Part shown: positions 1 through 10,118 of the stretch, piece by piece
How positions within the stretch are numbered: the first letter of the stretch is position 1
How the letters are laid out: every line of letters begins with the position of its first letter
NCBI GenBank assembly: GCA_024508675.1
Contig: JANINQ010000006.1
Location: forward strand, 124,001 to 188,000
Source of the DNA: Afipia sp.
GTDB taxonomy: Bacteria; Pseudomonadota; Alphaproteobacteria; Rhizobiales; Xanthobacteraceae
Length of the DNA stretch: 64,000 bases
Reading direction: 5' to 3'
Position numbers and translations under genes: made by a program
The notes under the pieces: model-generated
What the model was told of the DNA's origin: nothing
Database searches by the model: none
The model's input: only the letters and a program-made list of their open reading frames with translations

Positions 1-1100
1 GTGACGCCGAGAATGACCACGACCGGCGCGGCCACGATCAGAAGCCAGACCGTACGCAGGAAATGCTGCCGCCGCAGCGCGATTAGATCTCCCGCCGCGA
101 TCACCACCGCAAGTCCCACGAGCAGCAGCGCAACGCCGTCGCCACCGACGACCTGATCGCGGCCGAACAATGCAGCGATGAAGCTCAGCACCAGTGGCGG
201 CGCAATCGCGAAGGTGTAAACGAACAGCCGCGCGAACGGATCGACCGGCGGGCGGAAGATCAGCGGCGGGTCTTCGTTCTTGCGGTCGAGCGCGCGCGAA
301 TTGGCGATCAGCAGCAGCGCGACGCCGGAAAGCGCGAACAGCATACCGGCCAGCAGTCCCCCCCATCCGAGCAGGCGGTCCTGCAGCTCCGACACCGCAG
401 GCAGCGACGGCAGCGCGAGGGTGTCGATGCGGATCAGCCAGATCACATAGGGCAGCACCAGCACGGCGGCGACGATAGCCGCGTACAGCGTGTCCATCGA
501 TGCGAGGGCGCGCCGCCCCTTGGGCGTCGCCAGCACGAACACCGCCAGCATCGCAAGCAGCGGCAGCGACGCCGACGTGGTCAGAACAAGCAGGCCGATC
601 TCGACCGGCAGCGCGGCCCATGCGCGCCGCTGCCCCTGCCCGATGATCTGCCAGGTGTGGAGCAGGATCAGCGCCCAGAGCGGCCGCGCCACGATCAGCG
701 GGCCGAATTCGGCGCCGGGGAATGAAAAGGCGGTGATTACCGCCGTCAGCAGCACCGCGATCATCGCCTGCTGCGCCCCGACAATGGCGCGGCCCAGCTT
801 GAACAGCGCCCAGAAGGTCAGGATGAAACAGAGCTGCGCGGCGAGATAGACGCCGAAGATGTGACCGCCGGCGAGGCGGAATGCGATGTCCGCCAGCCAG
901 AACGCCAGCGGCGGCCCGAGATGCGTGCCGACCTGGTATTCCCGCCCGAAGGCAAGCACCGTCGCCACGTCTCCCGGCGGGCTACCATAGACAAGCCACG
1001 GCAGAAAAAGCCACAGCGCCGCCTGCGCCAGCACCACAATCCAGAAGATCATGCGCGGCCGGGCACGGATCAGTTCAACGATCAGGGATGTGAAGCGCAT
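1..1100 (-). CDS. Polytopic membrane glycosyltransferase, GT39/ArnT-like (3' end cut by window edge)
   Basis: Reading leftwards from an ATG at 1100, an open frame of about 366 residues runs off position 1 with no stop, so the C-terminus is missing. It is dominated by hydrophobic helices (one at about residues 18-37, then many more). A GT-C-like first loop holds an acidic residue (D44 in PPGDVA) and an HLGPP motif at 60-64, as in the dolichyl-phosphate-mannose/ArnT (PMT_2) superfamily. Such enzymes transfer a sugar from a polyprenyl-phosphate donor to lipid or protein on the periplasmic side. Donor and acceptor cannot be read from sequence. It lies 65 bp downstream of rnhB on the same strand. 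Another polytopic membrane protein is possible. Confidence 0.65.
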   Translation of the reverse strand, partial: MRFTSLIVELIRARPRMIFWIVVLAQAALWLFLPWLVYGSPPGDVATVLAFGREYQVGTHLGPPLAFWLADIAFRLAGGHIFGVYLAAQLCFILTFWALFKLGRAIVGAQQAMIAVLLTAVITAFSFPGAEFGPLIVARPLWALILLHTWQIIGQGQRRAWAALPVEIGLLVLTTSASLPLLAMLAVFVLATPKGRRALASMDTLYAAIVAAVLVLPYVIWLIRIDTLALPSLPAVSELQDRLLGWGGLLAGMLFALSGVALLLIANSRALDRKNEDPPLIFRPPVDPFARLFVYTFAIAPPLVLSFIAALFGRDQVVGGDGVALLLVGLAVVIAAGDLIALRRQHFLRTVWLLIVAAPVVVILGV

Positions 1101-1165
1101 GAAACGGCCAAGGGGACAGACACCTCACTGATAAAGCGCATGAGGCGATCAGGCAACCGAGCCGC

Positions 1166-1909
1166 CTAGATGACCACCGCCGTCTCTTCGGACGGCATGA
1201 TCATCTCGATCTGAGCCGGGGCCGGAGTGTCGTCTTCTCCGAAATGCTTGCGGCGCGAGGCGGCGACAGGCGCGAAAAAGCGGCGATGATGAATCGTGGG
1301 GCCGAGCCGGTCGAGCGCTTCGAGATGGGCCGGAACGCCATAACCCATATGCTGTTCGAAGCCGTAGCCGGGATGATCCAGCGCAAGGCGGCACATCAGC
1401 CGGTCACGCGACACCTTGGCGACGATCGACGCCGCGGCAATCGACACGACGATACCGTCGCCGCCAATCACGGCCTCGCAGTCGCAGGCCACATCGACCC
1501 TGTCGCGTCCATCGACAAAAACATGTTTCGGCGCTTCGGGCAGCGCGCGCACCGACCGCGCCAATGCCCAGAGCGACGCGCGCAGGATATTGTCACGATT
1601 GATCCGCGATGGCGGCGCGACAGCCACCGACACCAGCGCGGAGGCGCAGATTTCCTCGAACAGTTCCTCGCGGCGCTCGCGCGTCAGGCGCTTGGAATCG
1701 TCGAGACCTTTCGGAATCCGCTTCGGATCGAGGATGACAGCGGCGGCCACCACCGGCCCGGCAAGCGGCCCGCGACCGGCTTCGTCGCAGCCCGCGACCG
1801 GCCATACGCCACGCTTGAGCAGCGCACGCTCGCGGCGAAAGCTCGGCGGCGTAACGGTGCGCGTCACCTTCTTCTTGGCAACTGGAGCCTTGGCTGGTTT
1901 TCGAATCAT
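1166..1909 (-). CDS. rnhB: Ribonuclease HII
   Basis: Endonuclease that cuts RNA in RNA-DNA hybrids, including single ribonucleotides left in DNA. About 247 residues from the ATG at 1909; an in-frame ATG at 1936 would add nine residues. The family signature [18 protein letters not shown] (catalytic Asp-Glu at about residues 42-43) follows a basic N-terminal extension. Further conserved pieces are DSKRL, VDGRD and the [12 protein letters not shown] block with the later metal-ligand Asp. The C-terminus carries the usual [11 protein letters not shown]...IHHRRFF region plus an acidic tail. Length is slightly above the family norm because of the Lys-rich N-terminus. The next minus-strand gene upstream is a radical SAM protein ending at 1981. 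Confidence 0.95.
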   Translation of the reverse strand: MIRKPAKAPVAKKKVTRTVTPPSFRRERALLKRGVWPVAGCDEAGRGPLAGPVVAAAVILDPKRIPKGLDDSKRLTRERREELFEEICASALVSVAVAPPSRINRDNILRASLWALARSVRALPEAPKHVFVDGRDRVDVACDCEAVIGGDGIVVSIAAASIVAKVSRDRLMCRLALDHPGYGFEQHMGYGVPAHLEALDRLGPTIHHRRFFAPVAASRRKHFGEDDTPAPAQIEMIMPSEETAVVI

Positions 1910-1980
1910 GCGGCGATGCTGCGGGCGTGGACGCATCCCCGCAAGCCGGAACTTTCATTCGTGCCCGTTATTCAGATAGC

Positions 1981-3153
1981 TCAGAACAGATCCAGTTGCT
2001 CGTTCGCTGCCTTCGGCCGCGCGAAGTGCGCTGTCGTCAGCTTCGAACGCCGCTTGTTGAGCCCGAGCTTTTCGCAGGCGATCTCGAAACGCCGCCCGAT
2101 CATCCAGGCCATCGGCCCGGTGCCCTTCATGCGCGTCCCCCACTGGGAATCGTAGTCGCGGCCATCGCGCATGTCGCGGATCAGCGTAAAGACGTGACGA
2201 TACCGGTCCGGATAATTCGCCAGCAGCCATTCGCGGAACAGGTCTCGCACTTCAAGCGGCAGCCGCAGCAGCACATAGCTCGCTTCCTTGACGCCCGCGT
2301 GAGCAGCCGCGTCGAGAATGCGTTCGATTTCGGAATCGTTCAGCGCCGGGATCACGGGTGCCACCATCACCGTGGTGGGAATGCCGGCTTCGGAAAGCTG
2401 TCTCAGCGCCTCAAGCCGCTTCGGCGGCGTCGAGGCGCGCGGCTCCATGGTGCGCGCCAGTTTCGGATCGAGTGAAGTCACGGAGATCGCGACCTTCGCA
2501 AGATTCCGCTTCGCCATCCGTGCAAGGATGTCGATGTCGCGCGTCACCAGCGCCGACTTGGTGACGATGCCGACGGGATGGCCTGTGCGCTCCAGCACTT
2601 CGAGAATGCCGCGCATGATTTTGTGTTCGCGCTCGATCGGCTGATACGGATCGGTGTTGGTGCCGATCGCGATCATGCGCGGCTCATATCCCGGCGCCGC
2701 TAGTTCCTTCTCCAGCAGGGCCGGCGCATCGGGCTTGGCGAACAGGCGCGATTCGAAATCCAGCCCCGGCGACAGGCCGAGATAGGCGTGGGTGGGACGC
2801 GCGAAACAGTAGACGCAGCCGTGCTCACATCCGCGATACGGATTGATCGAACGGTCGAAGCCGATGTCGGGCGAGTCGTTCCGTGTGATCACTTTTCGCG
2901 CAGTATCGACCACCACCGTGGTCTTGAACGGGGGCAGTTCCTCAAGGCTCTGCCAGCCGTCATCGAAGGTGACCCGTGCCTCGGCCTCGAACCGGCCGCT
3001 TACGTTGGACTGGGCGCCGCGGCCACGCCGCCGCTGCCGGTCGATCGCGACTTCGATCTCCGGAAAGGGAGAAGGAGCACCCGCCGGCCCTTGGACAGGG
3101 GATTGGGGGGGCGTCACCGGCGGGTGCTTGAGGGCATGGGATGCATGGCTCAT
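1981..3153 (-). CDS. PA0069/SplB-like radical SAM protein
   Basis: About 390 residues. The radical SAM motif is RGCEHGCVYCFARP, with Cys at about 109, 113 and 116 in CX3CX2C spacing, followed by GTNTDPYQPIE and IVTKSALVTRDIDIL, which mark the PA0069 subfamily related to spore photoproduct lyase-like enzymes. The reaction is unknown. A Pro-rich, basic N-terminal stretch precedes the domain. Start chosen at the ATG at 3153 (MSHASH); an in-frame ATG at 3174 adds seven residues and neither has a clear Shine-Dalgarno. It is divergent from the glycosyltransferase at 3382; the gap of about 230 bp should hold both promoters, though I see no strong one. Confidence 0.85.
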   Translation of the reverse strand: MSHASHALKHPPVTPPQSPVQGPAGAPSPFPEIEVAIDRQRRRGRGAQSNVSGRFEAEARVTFDDGWQSLEELPPFKTTVVVDTARKVITRNDSPDIGFDRSINPYRGCEHGCVYCFARPTHAYLGLSPGLDFESRLFAKPDAPALLEKELAAPGYEPRMIAIGTNTDPYQPIEREHKIMRGILEVLERTGHPVGIVTKSALVTRDIDILARMAKRNLAKVAISVTSLDPKLARTMEPRASTPPKRLEALRQLSEAGIPTTVMVAPVIPALNDSEIERILDAAAHAGVKEASYVLLRLPLEVRDLFREWLLANYPDRYRHVFTLIRDMRDGRDYDSQWGTRMKGTGPMAWMIGRRFEIACEKLGLNKRRSKLTTAHFARPKAANEQLDLF

Positions 3154-3381
3154 GGGGCGAACATAACACCGCATGAGAACAAAACAAGAACTTCAATCCC
3201 ACCCGCCCCCAAATTATTTGGCGAGGCCGGATGTCACCATGGTCATGGGAGATCAGGCGGAACGCGCTGCCGTTCATGAATGCCGCAAAAAGCTGCACCT
3301 GACGGGCTGTTCTGAGTGTGACAAGATGATAACCATCCCTCGTTTCAGGAACTCAACGGCGAGTATTCCAAGCACCACATC

Positions 3382-3954
3382 ATGATCAGTGTTGTCATTC
3401 CCACCGAAGGCGCCGAGCAACCCGTCGTTGCCACCCTCGCGGCCCTGGTCCCGGGCGCGGCAGCCGGTCTTATCCGCGACGTGGTGCTGGTGGATCGCGC
3501 TGCATCGGACACCATCGAACGTGTGGCCGATGTCGCGGGATGCAACTTCCTGAAGTTCGAGGGCTCGCGTGCCGCGGCGCTTGCGGCCGGTGCGCAACAG
3601 AGCCGCTCGCCCTGGCTGCTGTTCCTGCGGCCCGGCGCGGTGCTGGATTCCGGCTGGATCGACGAAACCACCCAGTTCATCCAGAACGTCTCGCTCAGCG
3701 GACGCCAGCGCGCCGGTGTCTTCCGGTATGCGCGCTCGCCTTACGAGAACGCTACCGTGCGCGACGGGGTGAAGTCGCTGGCGCGGTTCATCTCCGGTCC
3801 CTCGCCCGATCAGGGCCTGCTGATCGCCCGCGATCACTATGAGAAAGTCGGCGGCTATGCCCCTGCTGTGCGGCGGGCAGAAGCCAAGCTGCTGTCCAAG
3901 TTGGGGCGCACCGGGCGCGCGGTGCTGAGGACCCGGATTTTCGTTGCCGCCTGA
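3382..3954 (+). CDS. Small family-2 glycosyltransferase-like protein
   Basis: 190 residues. The N-terminal ISVVIPTEGAEQ strand and the following VVLVDRAASD are the nucleotide-sugar-binding part of a GT-A fold, and SPWLLFLRPGAVLDSGWIDE is the acceptor-side loop seen in family-2 glycosyltransferases. It is short (usual family length 220-350) and ends shortly after the GGYAPAVRRAEAKLLSKLGR segment, so it is a minimal catalytic domain with no membrane anchor. It stands alone, between the divergent radical SAM gene and a MarR-GNAT gene on the same strand. Donor sugar and acceptor are unknown. Confidence 0.75.
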   Translation: MISVVIPTEGAEQPVVATLAALVPGAAAGLIRDVVLVDRAASDTIERVADVAGCNFLKFEGSRAAALAAGAQQSRSPWLLFLRPGAVLDSGWIDETTQFIQNVSLSGRQRAGVFRYARSPYENATVRDGVKSLARFISGPSPDQGLLIARDHYEKVGGYAPAVRRAEAKLLSKLGRTGRAVLRTRIFVAA

Positions 3955-4039
3955 TAGTTGCCGCAGTCAACTTATTGATTGACTCCGTCAACAATTATGC
4001 CAAAATGCCTGTCGAAGAACGACGAGGCATGGTCGGCCG

Positions 4040-4975
4040 ATGGCATCGCCCCAAAACACAGAGAACGACGGCAGGATCGACGCGATCCGCCGCTTCAACC
4101 GCTTCTACACCCGCAAGATCGGCGTTCTCGAACACCACCTGCTCGAAAGCCCGTTCACCCTGACGGAAGCGCGGGTGCTGTTCGAACTCGCGCATCGCGA
4201 TGGCGCCCTCGCCAAGGAGATCGGTGCCGAACTCGGCCTTGATCCCGGCTATCTCAGCCGCATCGTGCAGGCCTTTACCGAACAGGGATTCATCACACGG
4301 AAGCCGGTTGCCAGCGATCGCAGGCAGTATGAAATCGCGCTCACCGCCAAGGGCAAGGCGGCCTATGGCCGGCTGGAGCGTGCCTCTCATAATGAAGTCG
4401 GCAAGATGATCGCGGCGCTGCCCGGCGACGGCGGACAACGCCTCGTCGAGGCCATGGCCGCCATCGAAAAACTGCTGGGCGACGGCAGCCACCGTCCGGA
4501 AGTGACGTTGCGCACCCACCGCCCCGGCGACATGGGCTGGGTGGTGCAGCAGCACGGCGCACTCTACGCGCGCGAATACGGCTGGGACATTTCGTTCGAG
4601 GCCTTATGCGCGGAAATCGCCGCGCAATTCCTCAAGGAGTTCGATCCTGCGCACGAACGCTGCTGGATCGCGGAGATCGACGGCCGGCAAGCCGGCTCGG
4701 TGTTTCTGGTGAAGAAATCCGATGATGTCGCGAAAATCCGTCTGCTGCTGATCGATCCGTCGGCGCGCGATCTCGGGATCGGCAAGCGGCTGGTCAGTGA
4801 ATGCATCGCGTTCGCGCGAAGCTGCGGTTATCGCAAGATCACGCTGTGGACCCAAAGCATCCTGCTTGCGGCGCGCGGCATTTATCAGGACGCCGGTTTC
4901 GTCCATGTCGCGAGCGAGCCGCATCGCAGTTTCGGTCACGATCTTGTCGGAGAAACGTGGGAGCTTGACCTGTGA
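4040..4975 (+). CDS. MarR-family regulator fused to GNAT acetyltransferase
   Basis: 311 residues with two domains. Residues 1-150 are a winged-helix MarR domain: the HTH is seen in LAKEIGAELGLDPGYLSRIVQAF, and the wing in RKPVASDRRQYEIALTAKGKAAY. Residues 160-311 are a GNAT fold with the acetyl-CoA loop RDLGIGKRLVSECI and a terminal YQDAGFVHVASE strand. This fused architecture is widespread in Proteobacteria; one known use is small-molecule or antibiotic acetylation coupled to sensing, but the substrate here is unknown. The start at 4040 follows a region with repeated TTGA/TCAA (about 3968-3995) that could be a self-operator. No partner gene in the same direction. Confidence 0.85.
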   Translation: MASPQNTENDGRIDAIRRFNRFYTRKIGVLEHHLLESPFTLTEARVLFELAHRDGALAKEIGAELGLDPGYLSRIVQAFTEQGFITRKPVASDRRQYEIALTAKGKAAYGRLERASHNEVGKMIAALPGDGGQRLVEAMAAIEKLLGDGSHRPEVTLRTHRPGDMGWVVQQHGALYAREYGWDISFEALCAEIAAQFLKEFDPAHERCWIAEIDGRQAGSVFLVKKSDDVAKIRLLLIDPSARDLGIGKRLVSECIAFARSCGYRKITLWTQSILLAARGIYQDAGFVHVASEPHRSFGHDLVGETWELDL

Positions 4976-5131
4976 CGCAGAGGCGTGACCAGCCCCGCGT
5001 CACGCCTGAAATCATCGCCTACCACACCGCCAGAGCCCGGCGGCTGCGGCGACGTGCGTTTCACAAGGCATTGCGGAGCATGCTCGCCGGAATCAGCAAG
5101 GCAATCGCCAGGCTCCGCCCCTGAACCGCTC

Positions 5132-5689
5132 TCACCCCTTCGCCTTGCCGCGCTTCAGATGTTCATCGAGCCGCGGCATGATCTCGACGAAATTGCACGG
5201 CTTGGTGCGGTAATCGAGCTGCGCGGCGAGAATGCCGTCCCATCCGTCGCGGCACGCGCCCGGCGACCCGGGCAGGCAGAAGATGAAGGTCGTGCCCGCG
5301 ACACCGGCCGTCGCGCGGCTTTGAATCGTCGATGTACCGATCTTGGCGTGGCTCAGCATGTGAAACGCAATGGAGAAGCCGTCCATCCGTTTCTGGAACA
5401 GCGGCTCGGCGGCGTCCGGGGTGACATCGCGTCCGGTAAACCCCGTCCCGCCCGTGGTGATAATGACATCGATGCCGGGATCGCCGATCCACATGCGCAG
5501 CTTCGCCTGAATTACATCAACATCGTCGGTGACGATGTCCCGCGCCGCGAGACGATGACCCGCCGCGGTCAGGCGATCCGCCAGCGTCGTGCCCGACTTG
5601 TCGTCGTCCAGCGAGCGCGTGTCAGACACGGTCAGCACCGCGATGTTGAGCGGGATGAACGATCTGACGGCTGCGGTCTCTGCTGACAT
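5132..5689 (-). CDS. moaB: Molybdenum cofactor biosynthesis protein B (MoaB/Mog family)
   Basis: 185 residues from the ATG at 5689. The family binds molybdopterin and, in Mog-type members, adenylylates it before molybdate insertion in the cytoplasm. Visible motifs: N-terminal NIAVLTVSDTRSLDDDKSG, the TTGGTGFTGRDVTPDA MPT-binding loop, and CLPGSPGACRDGWD near residue 145. Length is typical of MoaB. The start lies 5 bp after the stop of the upstream zinc metallopeptidase gene, so the two are probably co-transcribed. No other moa/moe gene is in the window, so molybdoenzyme context is absent here. Confidence 0.9.
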   Translation of the reverse strand: MSAETAAVRSFIPLNIAVLTVSDTRSLDDDKSGTTLADRLTAAGHRLAARDIVTDDVDVIQAKLRMWIGDPGIDVIITTGGTGFTGRDVTPDAAEPLFQKRMDGFSIAFHMLSHAKIGTSTIQSRATAGVAGTTFIFCLPGSPGACRDGWDGILAAQLDYRTKPCNFVEIMPRLDEHLKRGKAKG

Positions 5690-5694
5690 TGCAA

Positions 5695-6639
5695 TCAGAG
5701 CTGTACGCCCGACGCGAACGTGTTGCAGGCCTGCACGCTGCCCTGCTGATAACCGGTCATGAACCAGCGCTTGCGCTGCGCCGCCGAGCCGTGAGTGAAC
5801 GAGTCCGGCACCACGCGCCCCGTCGCCTGCCGCTGCAGCGTATCGTCGCCGATCGCCGAAGCCGTGGTCAGCGCGGCATCGATGTCGCCCGCTTCCAGGA
5901 AGCCCGGCCGCTTCTTCTCCTCGCGGTTGACCCACACGCCGGAGAGGCAGTCCGCCTGCAACTCGACGCGAACCTGAATCGCGTTGGCCTCGGCCTTGCT
6001 GCCTGCGCGCTCCTGCATCTGCCGCGCCTTGTCGAGAATACCGAGCAGGTTCTGGATGTGATGCCCCGCCTCATGCGCGATGATGTAGGCGGCGGTGAAC
6101 TTGCAGGCGTTGCCCGAGCAGCCGCGGAACCGGGTCTCGACCTCGCGGAAGAAACCGGTGTCGAGGAAAATCTGCCGGTCCGGCGGACAATAGAATGGGC
6201 CCATGGCCGATTGCGCCATGCCGCAGCGTCCGCCATTGGTCGCGTTGCGGAACAGGACTATGCGCGGACCACGATAGGTCTGGCCGCCGGCCGAGAAGAT
6301 CTCGCTCCAGCGGTCGTCGATCTCGCCGAGCACGCCGGCAATCATGCTGCCCATCTCGTCGGAAGGCGCGCCGGCCTTCGGCGGTGTGCCGGTCCTGCGG
6401 TCGGTCTGATACGTCGGCGCCTGCTGGCCGCCGGTGAGGATTTCAGCGCCGCCGATCAGGATGCGCGGGTCGATGCCCACCGCCCAGCCGATCAGGCCGA
6501 GCACAATGACGGTTCCGATGCCGAGACCACCGCCGCCGCCCATCGGAAACCCGAAACCGCCGCCTCCGCCACCAAGGCCGCCGCTGTCGTCGCGGCGATC
6601 ATCGATGTTTTCGCTGCGGCGGAAGTCATCGTAACGCAT
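5695..6639 (-). CDS. ypfJ: YpfJ-family neutral zinc metallopeptidase
   Basis: About 314 residues from the ATG at 6639 (MRYDDFRRSENIDDRR); an upstream ATG at 6654 adds five. Order of parts: a charged N-terminus, a Gly-rich linker (about residues 20-40), one membrane helix (GTVIVLGLIGWAVGI), then a periplasmic catalytic domain with HEAGHHIQ at about 189-196 as zinc site. CGMAQSAMGPFYCPPD and the Cys pair near 174-179 are typical of the KPN_02809/YpfJ family. The substrate is not known. The gene heads a two-gene unit with moaB. Its own promoter would lie in the 400-bp gap shared with divergent ccrM. Confidence 0.9.
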   Translation of the reverse strand: MRYDDFRRSENIDDRRDDSGGLGGGGGGFGFPMGGGGGLGIGTVIVLGLIGWAVGIDPRILIGGAEILTGGQQAPTYQTDRRTGTPPKAGAPSDEMGSMIAGVLGEIDDRWSEIFSAGGQTYRGPRIVLFRNATNGGRCGMAQSAMGPFYCPPDRQIFLDTGFFREVETRFRGCSGNACKFTAAYIIAHEAGHHIQNLLGILDKARQMQERAGSKAEANAIQVRVELQADCLSGVWVNREEKKRPGFLEAGDIDAALTTASAIGDDTLQRQATGRVVPDSFTHGSAAQRKRWFMTGYQQGSVQACNTFASGVQL

Positions 6640-6719
6640 CGGAAATCTCCTCAACCGGCAGGCGCATCATGATGATGCATCATCACATGACGCGACGGAG
6701 CCGCAAAGTATCTGTTAAC

Positions 6720-8174
<1,455 letters not shown>

Positions 8175-8250
8175 GCCGCCGTCTCTCCTTCGCAATTGCC
8201 CCCATCCCCTGCGCCGTGCCATGACTCTCTCAAAATCGGGAGCGTCCATC

Positions 8251-9516
8251 ATGACCATTCTCATCGCAGGCGGCGGGATCGGCGGGCTGACGCTCGCGCT
8301 CAGCCTCCATCAGGTCGGCATTCCGTGCCGCGTGTTCGAGAGCGTGCCGGAGCTGAAGCCACTCGGCGTCGGCATCAATGTGCTGCCGCATGCGGTGCGT
8401 GAGCTGACCGAACTCGGTCTGCTCGACAGGCTCGACGCTGCCGGTGTCCGCACCAAAGAGCTTTCCTACTTCTCCAAGCGGGGCAAACCGATCTGGAGCG
8501 AGCCACGCGGGCTGGACGCCGGATACAAATGGCCTCAGGTCTCAATCCATCGCGGCGTGCTGCATCACATCCTGCTCGATGCGGTGATCGAACGCCTCGG
8601 GCGCGACGCCGTGCTCAACAGCCATCATCTGGCGAGCTTCGCCTCGGCGCCGAAGGGCGTCTCCGCCCGCTTCATCGACAAGACGACTGCGGATGAAGCC
8701 GGGACCTATGAAGGCTCGCTGCTGATCGCCGCCGACGGCATTCACTCCGCCGTGCGTGCAAAACTTTATCCGGAGGAAGGCCCGCCGATCTGGAACGGGC
8801 GCATCCTCTGGCGCGGCATCACCGAAACCGACGCATTCCTGTCGGGTCGCACCATGATCATGGCCGGGCACCAAAGCCTGAAATTTGTCTGCTATCCGAT
8901 CTCGGGTAAGCTGCCGAACGGCAAGGTCCGCATCAACTGGATCGCGGAGCGCTATTTCCCGCCGGGGCATCACTGGCGGCGCGAGGATTACAACCGCGCG
9001 GCCAAGCTCGAGGAATTCCTGCCCTGGTTCGAGGACTGGCGTTTCGACTGGCTCGATGTGCCGGGCCTGATCCGCAACGCTTCGCAGGCCTACGAATATC
9101 CGCTGGTCGACCGCGACCCGATCGACCGCTGGACCTTCGGCAATGTCACGCTGCTCGGCGACGCCGCGCATCCGATGTATCCGATCGGCTCCAACGGCGC
9201 GTCGCAGGCGATCCTCGATGCGCGCGTGCTGACGCGTGAGATTCTCAACCATGGCGAAACGGCCGCGGCGCTTGCCGCCTATGAAGCCGAGCGCCGCCCT
9301 GCGACCACCGAACTCGTCAAACTCAACCGCCGCAACGGCCCCGAGCAGGTGATGCAACTGGTCGAGGAGCGCGCGCCGGACGGTTTCAATGTCGTGACCG
9401 AGGTTATGACGCAGCAGGAACTGGAAGACGTCGCCAACACCTACAAGCGTGTTGCAGGCTTCCAGGTCGATGCGCTCAATGCCAAGCCGCCGATCGTGCC
9501 GCGCTCAGCCGCATAG
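8251..9516 (+). CDS. FAD-dependent aromatic-ring-hydroxylase-like monooxygenase
   Basis: 421 residues from the ATG at 8251; an in-frame ATG at 8221 is less likely because the flavin-binding strand then starts too late. The dinucleotide-binding motif is ILIAGGGIGGLTLALSL (GxGxxG at about 7-12), and the second FAD motif is GDAAHPMYPIGSNGASQAILDA near residue 303. A DG motif (LIAADGIHSAVR) lies around 170. These define the PF01494 p-hydroxybenzoate-hydroxylase class. The substrate cannot be called: it resembles salicylate or 3-hydroxybenzoate hydroxylases, but no catabolic neighbours occur. It begins 76 bp after ccrM and may be read from the same transcript. Confidence 0.85.
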   Translation: MTILIAGGGIGGLTLALSLHQVGIPCRVFESVPELKPLGVGINVLPHAVRELTELGLLDRLDAAGVRTKELSYFSKRGKPIWSEPRGLDAGYKWPQVSIHRGVLHHILLDAVIERLGRDAVLNSHHLASFASAPKGVSARFIDKTTADEAGTYEGSLLIAADGIHSAVRAKLYPEEGPPIWNGRILWRGITETDAFLSGRTMIMAGHQSLKFVCYPISGKLPNGKVRINWIAERYFPPGHHWRREDYNRAAKLEEFLPWFEDWRFDWLDVPGLIRNASQAYEYPLVDRDPIDRWTFGNVTLLGDAAHPMYPIGSNGASQAILDARVLTREILNHGETAAALAAYEAERRPATTELVKLNRRNGPEQVMQLVEERAPDGFNVVTEVMTQQELEDVANTYKRVAGFQVDALNAKPPIVPRSAA

Positions 9517-9563
9517 CTGCGGCCGGGCGCGCACGAGTGTAGCAATCAGGATAACGATGGCGT

Positions 9564-10031
9564 TCAGCGCAGCAGGCGATAGCGCTTGTGCATGAGGCAA
9601 GTGTTCACCACCAGGACGTAGTCCTGCATCGCCTGATCCTGCTTGACCGCGCCGCCTTCGGCCACGCTGCCGCCGACGGCCTGAGCGGTGTCGGTCGCCG
9701 CATAGAGCGTGCGCGCCTGACGGAACGACGACACCGGCACGAGAGAGGCAACGCTTCCCGCCACCGACAGCGCGGTGCCTGCGGCCACCTGCTGCTGCGC
9801 CTGACGTGCGGCGGCTTCCTGCGGCGCGCCCTGCTGACGGCATTCGGCCAGATCGCGGCGATATTTATCGGGATTGACGCGATGCATGTCTACGAGCGGT
9901 TCGTAAATCGGCGGAAGCTCCTGGGATTGCGCAACCGCTGTCGGGGCTTGCCCCGTCGTTGCGACCGGACCGCTCGTTGTGTTGCACGCAGCAAGAAGAA
10001 GGCCGAGACCGGCCAGCCAGAGATGACGCAT
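9564..10031 (-). CDS. Predicted lipoprotein with hydrophobic Ala/Val-rich segment
   Basis: 155 residues from the ATG at 10031. A clear lipoprotein signal (MRHLWLAGLGLLLAAC, lipidated Cys16) shows export and anchoring. The mature part has a conserved-looking MHRVNPDKYRRDLAECRQQG segment, an Ala/Val/Ser-rich hydrophobic stretch (residues about 80-105) and a Cys-containing C-terminus. It resembles the small glycine-zipper-like lipoproteins of rhizobia, but I cannot name the family or a function. It lies between the convergent monooxygenase and mutY upstream on the same strand (88 bp). Confidence 0.7.
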   Translation of the reverse strand: MRHLWLAGLGLLLAACNTTSGPVATTGQAPTAVAQSQELPPIYEPLVDMHRVNPDKYRRDLAECRQQGAPQEAAARQAQQQVAAGTALSVAGSVASLVPVSSFRQARTLYAATDTAQAVGGSVAEGGAVKQDQAMQDYVLVVNTCLMHKRYRLLR

Positions 10032-10118
10032 TGAAGAATCCCCGCACAAATTCAAAAAATACGGAGGAAAATAAGCACATGGCGCCGCGCGGCGCCAGCC
10101 TGCAGGCGGGGCATTCGT

